In this document: one piece after another, positions 36,451 to 47,312 of the stretch
Numbering within the stretch: the first letter of the stretch is position 1
How the letters are laid out: each line of letters begins with the position of its first letter
Source: Adiantum capillus-veneris
Taxonomy: Eukaryota > Streptophyta > Polypodiopsida > Polypodiales > Pteridaceae
Direction of reading: 5' to 3'
Length of the DNA: 64,000 nt
Assembly: GCA_014529385.2 (NCBI GenBank)
Contig: CM043950.1
Location: forward strand, 67,418,435 to 67,482,434
Translations under genes and position numbers: made by a program
The notes under the pieces: model-generated
Told to the model about the DNA's origin: nothing
Seen by the model: the letters and a program-made list of their open reading frames with translations, nothing else
Database searches by the model: none

Positions 36451-37300
36451 TGACTATAGCTACCTAGAGCTGTTCAAAACTGCATTTTTGGGCTTCTTCC
36501 CAAGAAAAGGTCTTACCTTTTGCTTTAATTTGATCCGTCATAGGAACAACAATTTTGGCATAATCATGAATACACTGTCAATAAAATCGGGCCATGCCTA
36601 AGAATATTTGAAGCTCCTCAAACATGTTGGGATGTGGCCATCGAAGAATGGCAGAAACCTTGTCAGTGTTTATCTTGATGCCAGAATAAGAGATCACATG
36701 ACCGATGTAATGTATCTTTGTTTTAAAGAAATTTCACTTGCTTTGCTTAGCATACATCACGTGAGCTCGTACCTGTTTGAACACTAATCATAAGTGTTCT
36801 ATGTGTTTATCTTCAGTCTTACTGTAAATGAGAATGTGATCAAGGAAAACCATAACAAATTTCCCAAGATAGGGACATAAGACACTATACATGAGTGTCA
36901 TAAATGTAGCTCGAGCATTGGTTAAACCAAAAGGCATAGCCAAAAATTCAAAATGCTCGAACCTTGTTCTAAAGGCGGTTTTGGAGATATCTTGCAAAAG
37001 GATACGCGCCTAGTGGTATCCTGAACGGAGATCTATCTTTGTATAGTATCTTGCCCCATGGAGTTGATCAAACAACCCATCCACTCGAGGCAGAAGATAC
37101 TTGTTCTTGATGGTTATGGCATTTAATCCGCAATAATCTACACACATGCACATAGTACCATCTTTCTTTTTTACCAATAGAATTGGTGATACCCAAGGTG
37201 AAGTGCTAGGTCTAATGCAACCACGGGCGAGGTAGTCATCCAACTAACTCTCAACCTCCTTGGCTTCTTTAGCACTCATACGATAAGGTGGTTGACTCAC
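36451..37300 (-). pseudogene. Ty3/Gypsy element A: reverse transcriptase and RNase H start
   Basis: RT blocks on the minus strand read in order: [20 protein letters not shown] and [19 protein letters not shown] (37243-37010), then [19 protein letters not shown] and [14 protein letters not shown] (36997-36788). The catalytic box is FLDH where FLDD is expected, so the enzyme could not work. Finger and connection sequence continues with stops to 36451, where the CACTA element interrupts it. The frame continues at 31127. Confidence 0.88.
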
Positions 37301-37749
37301 TGGTTTGTGCCTGGCAAGACATCTATGGCATGTTGCACATCACGTGTAGGGGGTAAACCCGGCGGTAAATCACTTGTGAATGCATCACTATACTCCGTAA
37401 CTCAGTGAGTCATCTTTTGCCGTGCAAAAGGAGAAGGTAAACTAGATTTATGATGGGATGGAGAATCTTGTAATTCTTGTAATATTTGTTTTACAAAAGT
37501 TGCACGTTGCTTTATAGAATTAAAATTGAGAGGTAAGTACTTTGCCTGTTGGATTGGTTAACACTTTGCTTATCATTAGAATTCATTGCACTTTGCGTAC
37601 CATTACTAGAATTCACAGCACTTTGCTCTTGAGAATTCACAAGACTTGGAGATAAGCTGTAACACAAAAAGACTTCATCTATCAAATCTACTTTTTGCAA
37701 AATAGAAAGCTTGGCTCTACATATAAGAGGTGTAGATGGTATATTTTTC

Positions 37750-38295
37750 TCACCAAGCAAAAGCACATGTTTTACCATTTTCCATAAAGGATAAGGAGTT
37801 GTGTTCATAACTAGTGTGCAATGTGTTTCCTAAACCATGCAGCCACTCTTGTCCTAAAACTACATCAACACGGTCCATGTTCATAACTTGGAAGTCAAGG
37901 GTCATTGTATGATCTTGAACAATAAGCTCAACCCCTTGAACTACCGTGTCCCATACTTCTTTATCATTCCCAGACATCTACTCGACCACATACTTGTGGG
38001 AGCAGGGAGTATGTGTAAGCTTCAATTTCTTGACTAGCTTATAGTTCAAGAAGTTATGAGTTGCACCATCATCTACTAAAATACGAACACATTGTCTGTT
38101 AATAGTGCCATGCATGCAAATCAGATCATGGGGACCAAAGGTGGGTTGCCACATTGAAGCAGGCACACAACACGTGTGCTTTTCTACAGCACAATATTTA
38201 GGAGATGAATCTAATGTGAGGCGTTGCACCCTGTGCATGGCCTTTTCTTTGCCTTGCATCAGAGGACAATATTTCTTGTTTGGTCCAAAAGACAT
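37750..38295 (-). pseudogene. Ty3/Gypsy element A: aspartic protease region
   Basis: Frames 38295-37978 and 37977-37750 contain RILVDDGATHNFLNYKLVKK, with the D-S/D-G-A active-site motif (here DDGA), and DRVDVVLGQEWLHGLG, the conserved C-terminal part of Gypsy proteases. A stop separates the two frames. It lies between the gag knuckle and RT as expected. Confidence 0.8.
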
Positions 38296-38675
38296 CTAAA
38301 ACACAAATTGTGTTTCTTTGCACGCTCAAAATGAGAAGTGCTAAGAGACCCACGTGGAGTATCTTGTGATTGCTTAGGCTTCTTAGCCTCTTGGTGGGCG
38401 TGGAGAGGTAGATAGTCACTTATTCCTCTTGGAACATGTGGGAGATCTACCTTGTCATTGGCTCTTAGACACATTGCTCTTAGCAAAAGTATTCTTAGAC
38501 TAGGGAACATTTCCTTTCCTCTCTTGTTCATCATCATATCTTTGGGCATGACTGATGGCTTCTTCCAAAGTTTTTGGATGTTGGGTCTTGACATGAAGAC
38601 GATAGTCTTTTTCAAGGACCCTATTAAAACCCCGTATCTTTTGGAATTCATCTAGACCTTCTAGTTTCAATATCA

Positions 38676-39151
38676 TTTCCTGATACTTTGAAAGGTACTG
38701 TGTGAGAGAGAGGCCAGACATGCGGCATGCATCCCATGCTAGCCAATTCTTATCTTCTTCATTGGAGTTCAAAAACTCTTTGGAGAAAGAAGCTTGAAGC
38801 GCAGCCCAAGACGGAGGACGAGCATCTATTGGAAATGTCATTCACCACTTATAGGCCTTTCCTTTCAGAGATAGACCATTAGGAAGAGGATGGGGTGTAG
38901 GAGGGCCTCTTTATTTCCTGATACTTTGAAAGGTACTGTGTGAGAGAGAGGCCAGACATGCGGCATGCATCCCATGCTAGCCAATTCTTATCTTCTTCAT
39001 TGGAGTCCAAAAACTCTTTGGAGAAAGAAGCTTGAAGCGCAGCCCAAGACGGAGGACGAGCATCTATTGGAAATGTCATTCACCACTTATAGGCCTTGCG
39101 TTTCAGAGATAGACCATTAGGAAGAGGATGTGGTGTAGGAGGGCCTCTTTA
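38676..39151. repeat. 238-bp tandem duplication in gag A
   Basis: ATACTTTGAAAGGTACTGTG occurs at 38683 and 38921, and both copies continue to AGGAAGAGGATG(G/T)GGTGTAGG. The two units differ at only a few positions, so the duplication is recent relative to the decay of the element. Confidence 0.9.
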
Positions 39152-39565
39152 TTTTCCATGAGCTTATGAAGGTGATTAACCTTTTGACGAAGAGGTGTAC
39201 GCCATGTGTGCAAGAATGGTGGGTGTGTAAGAGTGGTCAAAGGATGCACTTTTTTCCCCAAAAATGAGGTGGAAAATTTTATGATTTTTGGCCTCCCATA
39301 ACTCCCACATATGATCTCCAATTTGAGCGGAGATCATAAATCTGCAATCTACACATCAAGCTCTTTCCATAGATATACTACATGGTTTTACCCGCTAGAT
39401 TTTGAATTCCATTTTGGAGGGAAACTTTGAATTCAAATTTAAACTAGCTGTTTTGCCTGTTTGAATTCAAAAGTTTTTCTTTGATTACTTTCATAGTACT
39501 AAAGGTTTGGCTTCCTTAAATTGCTAAATAAAGAGGCCCTCCTAGACCCCATTCTCTTCCTAATG
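39116..39565. repeat. Foldback structure next to the duplication
   Basis: AGGAAGAGG..GTAGGAGGGCCTCTTTATTT at about 39118-39155 is matched in reverse at about 39523-39562. The arms of about 40 bp enclose about 370 bp of unrelated sequence. Confidence 0.7.
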
Positions 39566-39690
39566 CTTGTTTCCACAGCTGTCTTTATATCCAGGGTGTG
39601 TCTCAATCTATGAATATCACTCCACTTGTGTCAGAACGTATTGAACGCATCCTTGTTGCAATCACGCTCTTCCCCGTGAAACTCAGGAAT

Positions 39691-39826
39691 GGTGATATTC
39701 TTAAGTAATGCATTGCTACCTTCTACATCTTCTGAAGCACTTGTCTCTTGGACTCCTTGGTGATATTATTAAGTAATGCATTGCTACCTTCTACATCTTC
39801 TGAAGCACTTGTCTCTTGGACTCCTT
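39691..39826. repeat. 68-bp tandem duplication
   Basis: GGTGATATT(C/A)TTAAGTAATG through CTTGGACTCCTT is present twice in a row with almost no differences. Confidence 0.9.
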
Positions 39827-40504
39827 GGTCGTGCGAGCTTGGTTTCCTTGAACTGTGCCACTTATGGCTCCTGAGAAGTCTGTGAGTTTATAAATTTCAC
39901 AAGTAACTCCGTAAGATTTGGAAAATTTGCATTGAGTGTAGAGAGGTTGCGTTCAAGTAGGCTTTGGTGATTTTTCAAAGTCTTAAAAGCAGCCATATCT
40001 ACAAGGCCATGATCTTCTGAACATCATCGTCATGCATATTAGTGTCAGTAGCACCCATGGTGCCTTGATTTCGATCTACGTGCTCAAAATAAAAAGTGTG
40101 TGTAGGTGGGATATCCTCACTGCCATGGTAAACACACACTAATGTAAAGAGAGAAAAAAAAAATGTCAACTTGTACCTTGTGAAGCTTGAAGTCTTTGCA
40201 TTTTGTATGCTCCGCGATTTACGTTGCATGCAAACCTCGCCTTGCAGAAATTGTAGCGCTTCACGTGTCGTTCGTTGTAAGAACACCTTTGTTGATTCTT
40301 CACAAAAACTCTTTGTTTTTTTTAAAGCTTTTGTTCACTTTGAAGCTACCTCCTTGAGAAAAAAGTAACTTTTGGAGGAAAACTTGCCTTCCTCCAAGAA
40401 GTGAAAAGGAAGGGTGAAACTACTTCCTTAAAGTTTGAAGCTTCCCTTTCCTTCTAACTTTCTTTTCAACACAAGTATGCTATCTTTCCTTGTTATACAC
40501 AACA

Positions 40505-40640
40505 AGTGTCAATAGCTTGATGGTAAAGTGTTGGCCTCTTACCCTCATGGGGTGGAACAACCCTCCTTCATGCAAGGGTTAAGCAGGCCTTCTTATGTGC
40601 GCAGCCAATAGCGCCAACGGAAGCCTTTGAAGCCTCGGTG
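40505..40640 (+). ncRNA. Possible tRNA-derived (SINE-like) fragment
   Basis: ATAGCTTGATGGTAAAGTGTTGG resembles a tRNA D-arm with a Pol III A box. It is followed by GGCCTCTTACCCTCATGGGGTGGAACAACC, where a B box would be expected but is poor. It sits in the Gypsy A leader. It is not a functional tRNA. Confidence 0.3.
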
Positions 40641-40869
40641 TCGTAGGGTTACCGGTCGAGTTTTCCTTGGTCACCCACCTTAGTCACCCGTTGTGGAGGA
40701 CATAGGTGGGGTGGCCGTAGTCGGCTGTTGTTGTCTATATTCTCGCACTACGCACAGGAAACTATGTCTGTCTTCTTTTTGCTGCACATCAAAAACGTCA
40801 CTATTTGCGGGTCGTGGGAGACAAGAAGCGCGTTGCATGCACATGCAACCCGCTTTTTCTCTTTCCCAA

Positions 40870-40887
40870 AAATAGCTCTGATATCAA
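40870..40887 (-). promoter_or_regulatory. Primer-binding site of Gypsy element A
   Basis: Directly after the LTR the minus strand reads TTGATATCAGAGC, one base away from the TGGTATCAGAGC primer site complementary to plant initiator tRNA-Met. Confidence 0.8.
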
Positions 40888-41010
40888 TGAAAGGGTGGTG
40901 GTAATGCGTGTGCTAGTCTCCACCCAACCGTGCTATCTTATAGCCTCCCCCTAGCGTACACATTGTCCAGCCGTCCCGATGGCCTTGCCCGTAGGACCCA
41001 TGTTCTTACA
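40888..41010 (-). repeat. 5' LTR of Gypsy element A, 123 bp
   Basis: On the minus strand it starts TGTAAGAACATGGGTCC at 41010 and ends CACCCTTTCA at 40888. It contains GGCTATAAGATAGC as TATA box. The plus-strand copy at 43460-43579 has the same limits, and the sequences diverge on both sides, which fixes the boundaries. The LTR is unusually short for a Gypsy element. Confidence 0.85.
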
Positions 41011-42385
41011 AGGAGGGGACTCTGCCCGTGGGAACCCAACCCTTCCTGGTCTCTGTTATGACATATCATCAGCATACCGGGACCACCTATAGATGGCTAG
41101 CTCCATTGCATCACCACCGGCCGCCGTCGTCAACATCGTCCATGACCAAAATGCACCATATTTTGCCTTGCAGGGCTGCCTCGCAGTGCCCACACATCTC
41201 ACTCCATAGCTTTGCGGAGAGAGCTCTCTCTCCCTCTCACTTGATACACCATATGGTGGTTGCGCTCTAGCCCATATAGCATGAATTCCCCCTCCTATCT
41301 TTACATTTGCATATGGGTTATCCCATTGTCATGTGGCATGCTGGGATCTATTGCCCTCCCCAATTCTCTTGAACCCCACCAAAGTTACCCCAAAAAAATC
41401 ATTTTTTCCCATCACCCCTTCAGGGTTCCACAACTCGATGCTCGCATATCCGATTTCCTTGCCATAACGATCGGCCCCAATAGAGTCAGTCGTCGACTTC
41501 AAACTTCCCCATGGTTGCTGCACTTCGACTCCCTTGAGCTCACAAACCGAAGCCACAAAAGAACACAAAAAGCATCTTATGTTGCATCGTCTGCAACTGA
41601 TGCTGATTTCTTGCACCCGTATCTTGCGGATCAGGAATTTGATTGACAAGCAGTCGACTCCTACAGACTTCATGTGTCATGTACTACCTTCTTGAACTTG
41701 GTCAAGGCCTAAAAGAAGCGAGATGGAACCTCCCCCAATGCAGTCAACCCGGCCCATAACTGGCCCCCTAAAGGTGCTCATTTGGGCCACCCATACCAAT
41801 CCAAGAAGACAAGCATGCTCACCAACTGGAGCACTCCACTCCTATCCACTGATATCAGCTCTGGCCACCTATCCCCAAGTGCCTTGTTAGTTGGGGATGT
41901 GCAACACCTTCCAATTTCAGACTTAAATATCTTGCACATCGGGGCTCCGTTTAAAGAGACGTCTAGACTGGCTTCTAGAGCACCTCGGACACTACATTCC
42001 ATATCAATAGCTCGGAATTTTGGATGCTTGAACCCTTTATTCCAGCTAGCTCACTTTGGGGCCTCCTTGGCCTAAAAATCCACATTAAGCATACATTTCC
42101 ACTAGCACCTGCTCGCCCAGGTCTTCCACATTGGCCTTAGTCCTTTGCCCTGCACTCACCACAAAGTCAAGAGGGTTTTAATGATAAAAAGACCCATTTT
42201 GTAGAGACTAAGTATGGTTAGGCTGTTGATTTTTTATGCATTCTTGAAAGGGTAGAATAAAATTATATATGGGAGTAATAGAGAGAGATATGGAGATGGT
42301 GGATGTAGGTAGAGCTTCAAAAGAGAGCTATGGGTGTAAGAGGGGGGCTAATGGTGAAGAAGATAAAAGAAGCCATGAGATTATC
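41011..42385. other. Between two Gypsy-A-type copies; no gene recognised
   Basis: A few medium frames exist (for example 41260-41646) but show no known motif. This stretch separates the minus-strand 5' LTR from the plus-strand integrase fragment. Confidence 0.4.
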
Positions 42386-43440
42386 TTTATGGATTTTGTA
42401 GTAGGACTACCTACTACAAATCGTGGCCATGATGCCATATGGATAATTGTAGACCATCTCACAAAGATGGGTCAATTCATTCCCACTAAGACTACGATTA
42501 AGACATTGGAATTAACACAGCTATTTGTAGAGCATATATATAGACTTTACGGTCTTCTAGCTAGTATCATTAGTGACAGAGATCAAAAGTTTGATAATCA
42601 CTTCTGGAGAGCCGTGTTTCAAAAGTTATAAACGATACTTAATCTAAGTATGGCTAATCATCCAGAAATAGATGGTCAAATCGAAAGAGTTAATCAAGTG
42701 CTAGAAGATATGCTATGAGCGTACATTAGCAAGATACAAACCAATTGTAAAGACTACTTACCTATGTTAGAATTTGCTTATAATAGTTCCAAGCATGTGA
42801 TTACAAGGTTTAGTCCATTTATGCTTTTATATGGATTTCAACCTAGATCACCCGTTACGGTGGGGCTGGCTAAGGAGAAGAGACAACATGCAAAGGACTT
42901 TATCCAAGACCATTTTGACATGCTTAAAGTTGCTCTATAGAATGTGAAGCAAGCTCAAGATCGATATAAGAAGTACGCAGATGAGAATCGTCATCTTGCT
43001 ACTTTCGAAGTAGGAGACAAGGTTTTCCCCAAAGTTCCGGAGCATTCAGAAAGTCTGAAGACGCAAAAAGTTGCTAAACTTTCACCATGCTATTGTGGAC
43101 CGTTTACCATTCTCAAACGTATAGGTCAAGTGGCCTATAAGTTAGCCCTTCCAGAGTACTCATGAGTTCATCCTGTTTTCATGTTAGCTGTTTACAAAAA
43201 CAACTAGGACATAATGATAATGTCATTGACATGGGTGTGTTAGTTGACCTTATCGAATTGCCAAGCATCCCTCATGAGGCCGCAAATATTTTGGATTCTC
43301 ATGAGCTTTGCACCAGACATCATGTCAAATGACAGGTGTTGGTAAAATGGTTAGATAGACTTGAAGAAGGTTCTACATGGGAGAATGTCTCCGCACTTAA
43401 GAAACATTTTCTTATATTCGTTTTTTAGGACGAAAACGAT
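42386..43440 (+). pseudogene. Gypsy-A-family integrase and chromodomain-like end
   Basis: The plus strand encodes the integrase core from MDFVVGLPTTNRGHDAIWII (D), through YGLLASIISDRDQKF (D) to [19 protein letters not shown] (E). It continues with the GPFTILKRIGQVAYKLALP segment and a chromodomain-like QVLVKWLDRLEEGSTWEN end. In-frame stops are scattered throughout. The first homologous bases correspond to the middle of the integrase of element A, so this copy is 5'-truncated. Confidence 0.85.
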
Positions 43441-43442
43441 TC

Positions 43443-43459
43443 TCCAAGGTGGGGGGTAA
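43443..43459 (+). promoter_or_regulatory. Polypurine tract
   Basis: AAGGTGGGGGGTAA directly precedes the LTR start. Confidence 0.6.
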
Positions 43460-43579
43460 TGTAAGGAGATGGGAACGGGCAAGGCCATCGGCACGGCCGA
43501 ACAGTGTGTACGTTAGGGGGAGGCTATAAGATAGCACGGTTGGGTAGAGACTAGCACACGCATTACCAACACCCTTTCA
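43460..43579 (+). repeat. 3' LTR of the Gypsy-A-type fragment, 120 bp
   Basis: It runs from TGTAAGGAGATGGG to CACCCTTTCA and is clearly homologous to 40888-41010 in reverse, including the TATA box. Confidence 0.85.
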
Positions 43580-44938
43580 CTCCTTGACTTGCACTCACAG
43601 AAGGGGCCGCCAAGCCTGGCACCACCCTCCTCCCTCTCCTACATTATCCCCCCTCTCTCCTCCATTATTTCCACCTGACGCGTTTTTTTCATGACTCCTC
43701 TTAAAATCACAATTTTGGCATTGCCAGCAACCAAAAGGAAGAAGCTCCTCTCGACCAAGAAGGCTCTAGTGCATGTATAACAATGTTGGGTGTTGCCACA
43801 AAGTCATCTTGGTAATGATCATAATTAGCAAGGTAAAAGTGTTTCCCAAATACGACCACCTAAGCTTGCACCGCTAAGGATTACAACAGCGAGTAGAATG
43901 ATCACAGCAAGAAGTGTGAAGCAATGGAGCAACAAGAGCCTAACCTTGCTCACTAGAAGGGTTTTTTGGCACTTAAGGTTTGTCTAAACCTTGTACAAAC
44001 TCAAGAAATAAAAATAAAATAAGTTTTGACAGTGGATCTCTTACTAGAAAAATGTCCATTTTTGGCAAGGGATTTCGGCATGGTTTTGGCACACGGATGA
44101 GCTTCATATGGGAAGGAGCCCTAAACAAAGTTGAAACCCATGGAAAAAGGGAACTTGGAGTTGGTTTCACCTATAGTATAAGTGAAACTTGAAGGGACAA
44201 GTGGTGTGATCCTATTATGTAATTGCCATGTGTACATAATATCTACTAGTCTTGCAAATAAGATGCCTTAGTGACATCATGGGCCCATGGGGCCTCTTGA
44301 GGTGTCATCACACATGTGATGCATAATGAAGAAGTCCAAAAGGAACATCATGCATGGTGGGTGACCTCACTTTTGGCTCATAAGGAAAAGAGGGAAATGT
44401 CAAGCCAATTTTCTTCATTTTTCTCCATTTTCTTGAGGTAACTGATTCCCCCACCCCCCCAAGGTCACCCTCGACCCCCTTCCATGCCCTCCCCTTATCC
44501 TCTATCAACAAAATTTGGGCAAAGCAAGTGGCTCCCCATCATTGAAGCCATTTGTGGTGGAAAAAGTCTTTTTTTTTTTGTCATATTCATCACCTAGTCT
44601 TTCCCCCTTTCACCCTAGCCACCTTCTTGCTCACACACACACTTAACATTATTCAAAATTCTATCATTTTCCACTCCTAATCAGCCATGTCAAGCTTCCA
44701 TGGCTGCACTTCATCTTCCTCCTATTACTAGTGTGTGTATGCACTAGTTAATTACACACACTATCACTAAAATCCTACACATATTGAGGATCCATAATGG
44801 ATTTCTATTCTCTATTAAACCTCTACCTAATTCCATCAAAATCAGCCCTCACAAAAAACCTTAAAACAACTCCATAGCTTCACCCCTCTCCACCCAATTC
44901 TCATTCATCCTCACACACATATATCTATCCCTCCAAGT
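43580..44938. other. No recognisable gene
   Basis: Short frames without motifs; a run of about 10 T at 44570. Confidence 0.4.
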
Positions 44939-45235
44939 ATGGCCCATTCCTCTCTCCTTTTCACCACAATTTGTGAGATAGGTGCTAGTCATTCCAAAAC
45001 CTCCAAAGAAGAAGGTGAATTGCTACAAATAATGACCAAGAATCAACCTCTCAAGTGGCAAGGTGAAGGCATCAAGAAGGTCAAGGTGGCGGCTCCCAAG
45101 GCATCCCAATTTGTCCCCCAATTCAAGCCCTTAATTGTAATTGTCACTAATTTTAATGGGGTGGGAGAGCTTTATAAAGAGCCCCCCATCTCACCCAAAG
45201 ACACGGGAGCCCCTCTCCATTGTAGCATGCCCTAA
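44939..45235 (+). CDS. Hypothetical 98-residue ORF
   Basis: ATG in a fair context (AGTATGGCC) opens a Lys- and Pro-containing frame with QPLKWQGEGIKKVKVAAPKA in the middle. No known motif, no membrane segment. It could be a chance frame. Confidence 0.2.
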   Translation: MAHSSLLFTTICEIGASHSKTSKEEGELLQIMTKNQPLKWQGEGIKKVKVAAPKASQFVPQFKPLIVIVTNFNGVGELYKEPPISPKDTGAPLHCSMP

Positions 45236-45259
45236 TTAGGCTCTTTGTGCACCTTTAGG

Positions 45260-47266
45260 CTACCATCGTTTTGGCAGGGTGATAGTGTTTACATTCCCAT
45301 GATTGTAGCTAGCATGCTTGATTTGTGTGGATGCTTTGTGTGTGTAATCACTCCCTTGGTGGAGGTGTGAAGGTTTTCCATTTGATTTCCCCTTAATGAA
45401 ATACCTCTCCAGCTTTACATCATAAAACTTTGCATACCTCTCGAATATGGTTTCTAATTCCCTTTCCAAATCATCCTGGTAGGTATGCTCCCGGTCACTT
45501 GTAACCGACTGCTCAAAAACCTCCTTGGACTTATTCTCTGACACAATATCTTCACCCCTTCTTCCTTTTTGACCCATCGCTAAATTATCTTCAACTGAAT
45601 CATGTCTCCACTCATCTAGGGAGAACCCTTCTTCATTACATGACTCTGGTGTCAGCATAGAGCTAGCATCCTCTTCTTGCTTCAAGGAATCACCATGTAT
45701 ACCCTTCCTATCCATAGCAGATAGATGCTCACAAACCTGCTTGCAATTTATATCTTGTGACACAAGACCTAAATCCCTTTTATGCCTCAGATATTGTTTG
45801 CATACCTACAGGCAACTGAAATTCTTAAAACCCTGTATAGTAGGCACTTTATGGCAAGCATCTTTATTTGCATCTTCACACAGCTCAGAAATATCACCCC
45901 AATCACAGACCATATCCGAAGAGGTTTCTTGCTCTTCTACACTATCCTCTGATGTCACTTCAACCTATATAGCATTCCCAAACATTTCTCTATCTTTGAT
46001 TTGTGAATCTTGAAGATTCATAGCTCATGCAGAGAATATGCGTTTGTCATTCTTGCAAACACGACTTCAAAAACGTCATCATCACGCATAACACCTTCCT
46101 CTACCATGGAATTGTGAAAGCTTGCTACATCTAGCTCTAAATAAGGCACAATTTCATGAGTCATCTGCATCACATCTGCTACCCCATATATACAAGACAT
46201 ACATATTACTCTGTCAATGCACTCCTCTTCTTCCACCTCGTCTAGCTGAGGTACTTCACAATCCGCAATGCTACTAGCAGAGCTATACTCACAAAGGAAG
46301 AGATTTTCAGTCACCCCCTCTAAATTAGCACTTTTGCAGCTAGGCATATCCATTTGGGTAGTACCACATGCATCAAACTTGCATAGAAAAGCATTGATAA
46401 TGACTTCTTCATCCTGGTATATGTCTTCAGCATTGGCATCCAGCTCTTCTAAACTTGGTAAAAGTTCCTGGATCTGCTCAAAAGTAGATTGTAGCACATC
46501 ACTAATATAGCCGTCTTTCACTTGTTTTCCCTTCACATCCTCTGTCAAAACCATAGCATCCTCATCCTTGTATATACACTCATGTGCATCTTCAAACGAA
46601 TCACAAGGAGCGTCCAAATCATCTATCATAGCCGACGAGTTTGCATCATCCTCTAAGTCGCTTTGAGCCGTTTCAGGCGCTTGGATAGCATCATGAGAGT
46701 CATTAGCTTGAGATATGAAGGTTACAAGACCCAAACGTGCATAAATAGCTTCCACTATGTCTGCTTCATCTGCATACAATAAGTTTGCATCTTGCAAAAG
46801 ATATGCATCTATTACTACTTCTAAATTAGCCAGTATGGATGTGTTGACACTTGCATGGCTTACAGGAGACACCAACTCTAGCTGGTCACATCCACTTCCA
46901 CTCTGCTCCATCTCTTGGTCTTGATGTTCCAAGCATACCTATGTTATAGCTGTAGAAAACTCACTCCAGTTGCTTGCATATACACTTTCATAGTCTTGAA
47001 CTTGGTGCTTGAAATCATCACTCACAAGTTCAACAAATGCTGCAATCATCCGAGCTTATAGAATTGTTTGAAGCCTCATCTCTGTCACATAGCACTCAAG
47101 ATATCCTTCTGGATAATAACCTTCGAATATATTAAGCTCATTATATACGGATTGCCTAGCGCTTTCAATCGCTTTTTGAATCCGGTCTTCTTCTTCAAGC
47201 CATTTGCATCTGTCTGCAAGCTCTTTCATTTCAGCATATAGTTACTCCACTTTGCTAGCCATCTTT
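45260..47266 (-). pseudogene. Acidic, internally repetitive ORF of a minus-strand retroelement
   Basis: Reading begins near 47266 (MASKVE, then stop; MKELADRCKWLEEEDRIQKA, FEGYYPEGYLECYVTEMRLQ). It continues in the long frame 46932-46018 and then 45763-45260. The 304-codon part is very acidic and has at least three diverged copies of a unit of about 35-40 residues ending in forms such as DIVEAIYARLG, EVIINAFLCKF and DVFEVVFARM. A more basic segment follows. There is no pol motif. A candidate primer site just upstream suggests a gag-like or accessory ORF of an LTR element. Three or more stops break the frame. Confidence 0.45.
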
Positions 47267-47280
47267 ACGTACTCTCACCC

Positions 47281-47306
47281 CGGCTTGTTCGCGTCGGGTT
47301 CACCAA
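47281..47306 (-). promoter_or_regulatory. Candidate primer-binding site
   Basis: The minus strand reads CTCGACATATTTTTGGTGAACCCGACGCG. The TGGTGAACCCGACGCGAA part looks like a tRNA 3'-end complement just after a CA-ending LTR, and the ORF above starts about 30 bases later. The matching tRNA was not identified. Confidence 0.4.
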
Positions 47307-47312
47307 AAATAT

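Larger units (their letters stand above)
38296..40010 (-). pseudogene. Ty3/Gypsy element A: gag with internal duplications
   Basis: The capsid part includes PSWAALQASFSKEFLNSNEE, WLAWDACRMSGLSLTQYLSK and HPKTLEEAISHAQRYDDEQE, and a decayed zinc-knuckle segment HNLCFRC follows. A 238-bp tandem duplication repeats the PSWAALQ region, and a 68-bp duplication lies near 39.7 kb. Several frameshifts and stops make it non-functional. The N-terminal part probably starts near 40010. Confidence 0.7.

Noticed and set aside
41260-41646. 128-codon plus-strand frame as a gene
   Set aside because: No motif, and an overlapping 114-codon frame is open on the other strand. Likely chance.
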